A stretch of DNA of 5,968 nt from Lysobacteraceae bacterium (GTDB lineage Bacteria > Patescibacteriota > Patescibacteriia > JAACEG01): contig JAACEG010000033.1 in the NCBI GenBank assembly GCA_011682665.1, forward strand, positions 1-5,968, read 5' to 3'. The notes beneath the pieces were generated by a model. The model saw only the letters and a list, made by a program, of their open reading frames with translations, did no database searches and was not told where the DNA came from. Positions 4,617 to 5,968 of this stretch are shown here, one piece after another. The position numbers and the translations under genes are program-made. Positions within the stretch are counted from its first letter, which is position 1, and the number at the start of each line of letters is the position of its first letter.

Positions 4617-5672
4617 TTATTTTCTTTTATGGCTATCAATCATTCCTTCATCTAGTATATTTGCTTGGGTCGTTTCTAAGGAGATTTCTCCTGTTCTATA
4701 TAATTCCATTAAATTTTGATCCATAGTAAACATTCCTTGCTCAGCATTTGTTTGAATCACAGTTTCTATTTGACTTATTTTATTTTCCCTAATCATATTT
4801 CCAACAGCGGGAATGTTAACTAAAACTTCCCTCACAGCCAGCCTTCCGCCTTTAATGCGTTTAATCAATTTTTGAGAAATAATACCAGCTAAACTCATAG
4901 ACAATTGAAGCCTAATTTGATTTTGCTGGTGGGACGGAAATATATCAATAATTCTATCAACGGTTTGATAGGCGTTATGGGTATGGAGAGTCGCTAAAAC
5001 TAAATGGCCTGTTTCAGCTAAAGTGACAGCAGAAGCTATTGTTTCTAAATTTCTCATTTCACCCACTACAATAATATTTGGATCTTGTCTTAAAACATGA
5101 GTTAAAGCAGATTCAAAATTTAACATGTCCGTATGCAATTGCCTTTGCGATATTAAACTTTTTTTAGATTCAAACACAAATTCTATAGGATCTTCTAAGG
5201 TAATAATTCTTAATGATCTTTCATTATTAATAAATTCAATCATAGAAGCTAAACTAGTTGATTTTCCGCAACCAGTAGGACCGGTCACTAAAATTAATCC
5301 ATGATCCCTCCTTATTAAATCATAAACAATATTTGGCATTATTAGGTCTTTCATTGTAGGGATTACTCCAGGAATAACCCTGGCCGCCAAAGCAATATTC
5401 CCTTTCTCAAAATAAAGATTAATTCTAAAACGGGCTAAATTACTAATTTCATAAGACACATCTAAATCTAAATTTTTTAAAAAATTTTCTCTTTGCTTTT
5501 CTGTAATAATATCAAAAACTAATTCTTTAATACTGCTTGGAGTTAATGTTTTAGCACCTTGTATAGGACGCAAAGCCCCATTAATTCTAATAATTGGTGG
5601 CTGACCAACGATTAAATGCAGATCAGAAGCATTTTTTTTAACTGTTTCTCTAAACAAATTATCAATATTCAT
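4617..5672 (-). CDS. pilT: type IV pilus retraction ATPase PilT
   Basis: PilT is the cytoplasmic hexameric ATPase that depolymerises type IV pili, driving twitching and often DNA uptake. The 351-residue length is standard. The N-terminal domain has the signature ASDLHL (15-20) and QPPIIRINGAL (24-34). The motor domain has Walker A GPTGCGKST (131-139, K137), the Asp box RIITLEDPIEF (155-165), Walker B NIIVVGEMR (199-207, catalytic Glu at 205) and the His box ETGHLVLATLHT (220-231). The C-terminal motif usually written AIRNLIRE is AVGNMIRE here (289-296), with the IRE core kept. The gene is convergent with rplT and has its own promoter upstream; no other pilus gene is in the window. The start at 5672 gives the expected N terminus but lacks a Shine-Dalgarno sequence. 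PilU-like paralogues share these motifs, but PilT is the best match. Confidence 0.95.
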   Translation of the reverse strand: MNIDNLFRETVKKNASDLHLIVGQPPIIRINGALRPIQGAKTLTPSSIKELVFDIITEKQRENFLKNLDLDVSYEISNLARFRINLYFEKGNIALAARVIPGVIPTMKDLIMPNIVYDLIRRDHGLILVTGPTGCGKSTSLASMIEFINNERSLRIITLEDPIEFVFESKKSLISQRQLHTDMLNFESALTHVLRQDPNIIVVGEMRNLETIASAVTLAETGHLVLATLHTHNAYQTVDRIIDIFPSHQQNQIRLQLSMSLAGIISQKLIKRIKGGRLAVREVLVNIPAVGNMIRENKISQIETVIQTNAEQGMFTMDQNLMELYRTGEISLETTQANILDEGMIDSHKRK

Positions 5673-5732
5673 AAAATAAAAATTAAAAAAATAAAATTAA
5701 AATTAATTGAATTTCAATTTAAAAGTAATATC

Positions 5733-5761
5733 ACTATAGCACAAAAAAAAATTAAACTCAA
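5733..5761 (-). promoter_or_regulatory. sigma70-type promoter for pilT
   Basis: On the minus strand TTGAGT (5761-5756) and TATAGT (5738-5733) are separated by exactly 17 bases, and TGC just before the -10 makes it an extended -10. Transcription would start near 5726, giving a leader of about 54 A/T-rich bases before the pilT ATG. The spacer contains a run of nine T. Confidence 0.6.
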
Positions 5762-5808
5762 AATATCTTTATTCAATTTTAAATTTCTAATTTTGAATTT
5801 CTAATTTT

Positions 5809-5968
5809 TTACCCCTCCTAACCTCCCCTATATAGGGGAGGAAACTATAATTTTTTACCCCACCTAACCTCCCCTAAGAGGGGAGGAATCCATTATTTTA
5901 TTCTCCCCTATTTAGGGGAGGAACCTGTTTTTCACGATTCTCCCCCTATTTAGGGGGAGTTAGAGGGG
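5809..5968 (-). repeat. hairpin-modular C/G-rich repeat, copy D (at least four hairpins, inverted)
   Basis: Read on the minus strand from the window edge, this begins with the same CCCCTCTAACTCCCCC left end as copies A-C. It then carries hairpins at 5940-5959, 5903-5920, 5868-5886 and 5822-5841, the last being the perfect 20-base palindrome CCTCCCCTATATAGGGGAGG. The linker AATCGTGAAAAACAGGTT matches copies A and B. Two GGTTAGG(T/A)GGGGTAAAAAATT right ends occur in series, so a terminal module appears duplicated. The element reaches the window edge, and its last two or three bases may lie outside. It lies upstream of pilT, beyond the promoter. Confidence 0.85.

Noticed and set aside
5616..5804. 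Plus-strand open frame of 62 codons
   Set aside because: It overlaps the pilT start and promoter on the opposite strand and is a lysine/isoleucine-rich low-complexity peptide from A/T runs.

Overview
The window is AT-rich, tightly packed bacterial chromosome made mostly of housekeeping genes. Small basic proteins, A/T-run-rich intergenic DNA, almost no Shine-Dalgarno sequences, a type IV pilus ATPase and a glycosyltransferase-Nudix fusion suggest a Candidate Phyla Radiation (Patescibacteria, perhaps Parcubacteria-like) genome. That placement is an inference from gene style; there is no rRNA here to prove it. All stops seen are TAA or TAG, which fits the standard bacterial code but does not test whether UGA is reassigned.

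Layout: (1) 19-1233, minus strand: one 404-residue protein joining a WecG/TagA/CpsF glycosyltransferase to a C-terminal RppH/Ap4A-type Nudix hydrolase. (2) 1234-1794: a long AT-rich divergent intergenic region with a candidate promoter and a short GC-rich repeat-like patch. (3) 1795-2247 smpB and 2447-2846 ssrA (tmRNA), the two dedicated parts of trans-translation ribosome rescue, side by side on the plus strand. The tmRNA can be folded by eye into the full canonical form: an alanine-type acceptor stem with a G-U third pair, PK1, a tag reading frame with its stop in the P5 hairpin, PK2-PK4, a T arm and an encoded CCA. (4) 2953-4409: the classic infC-rpmI-rplT translation operon (IF-3, L35, L20), with its usually short gaps swollen by two kinds of palindromic repeat. 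(5) A perfect 18-bp hairpin at 4539-4578 that can terminate transcription from both sides. (6) 4617-5672, minus strand: pilT, convergent with rplT, with a good sigma70-type promoter at 5733-5761.

The feature that runs through the window is a family of C/G-rich, hairpin-modular intergenic repeats. There are copies at 2344-2424, 3823-3901 and 3916-4025 on the plus strand, and one at 5809-5968 in the opposite orientation, which reaches the window edge. They share near-identical terminal inverted repeats and differ in the number of internal hairpins. They lie just before ssrA, between rpmI and rplT, and upstream of pilT. I found no novel multi-gene system. The points most worth a second look are these repeats inside the ribosomal operon, the glycosyltransferase-Nudix fusion with an 8-T run exactly at the domain junction, and the unusually long tmRNA tag with an odd T loop.
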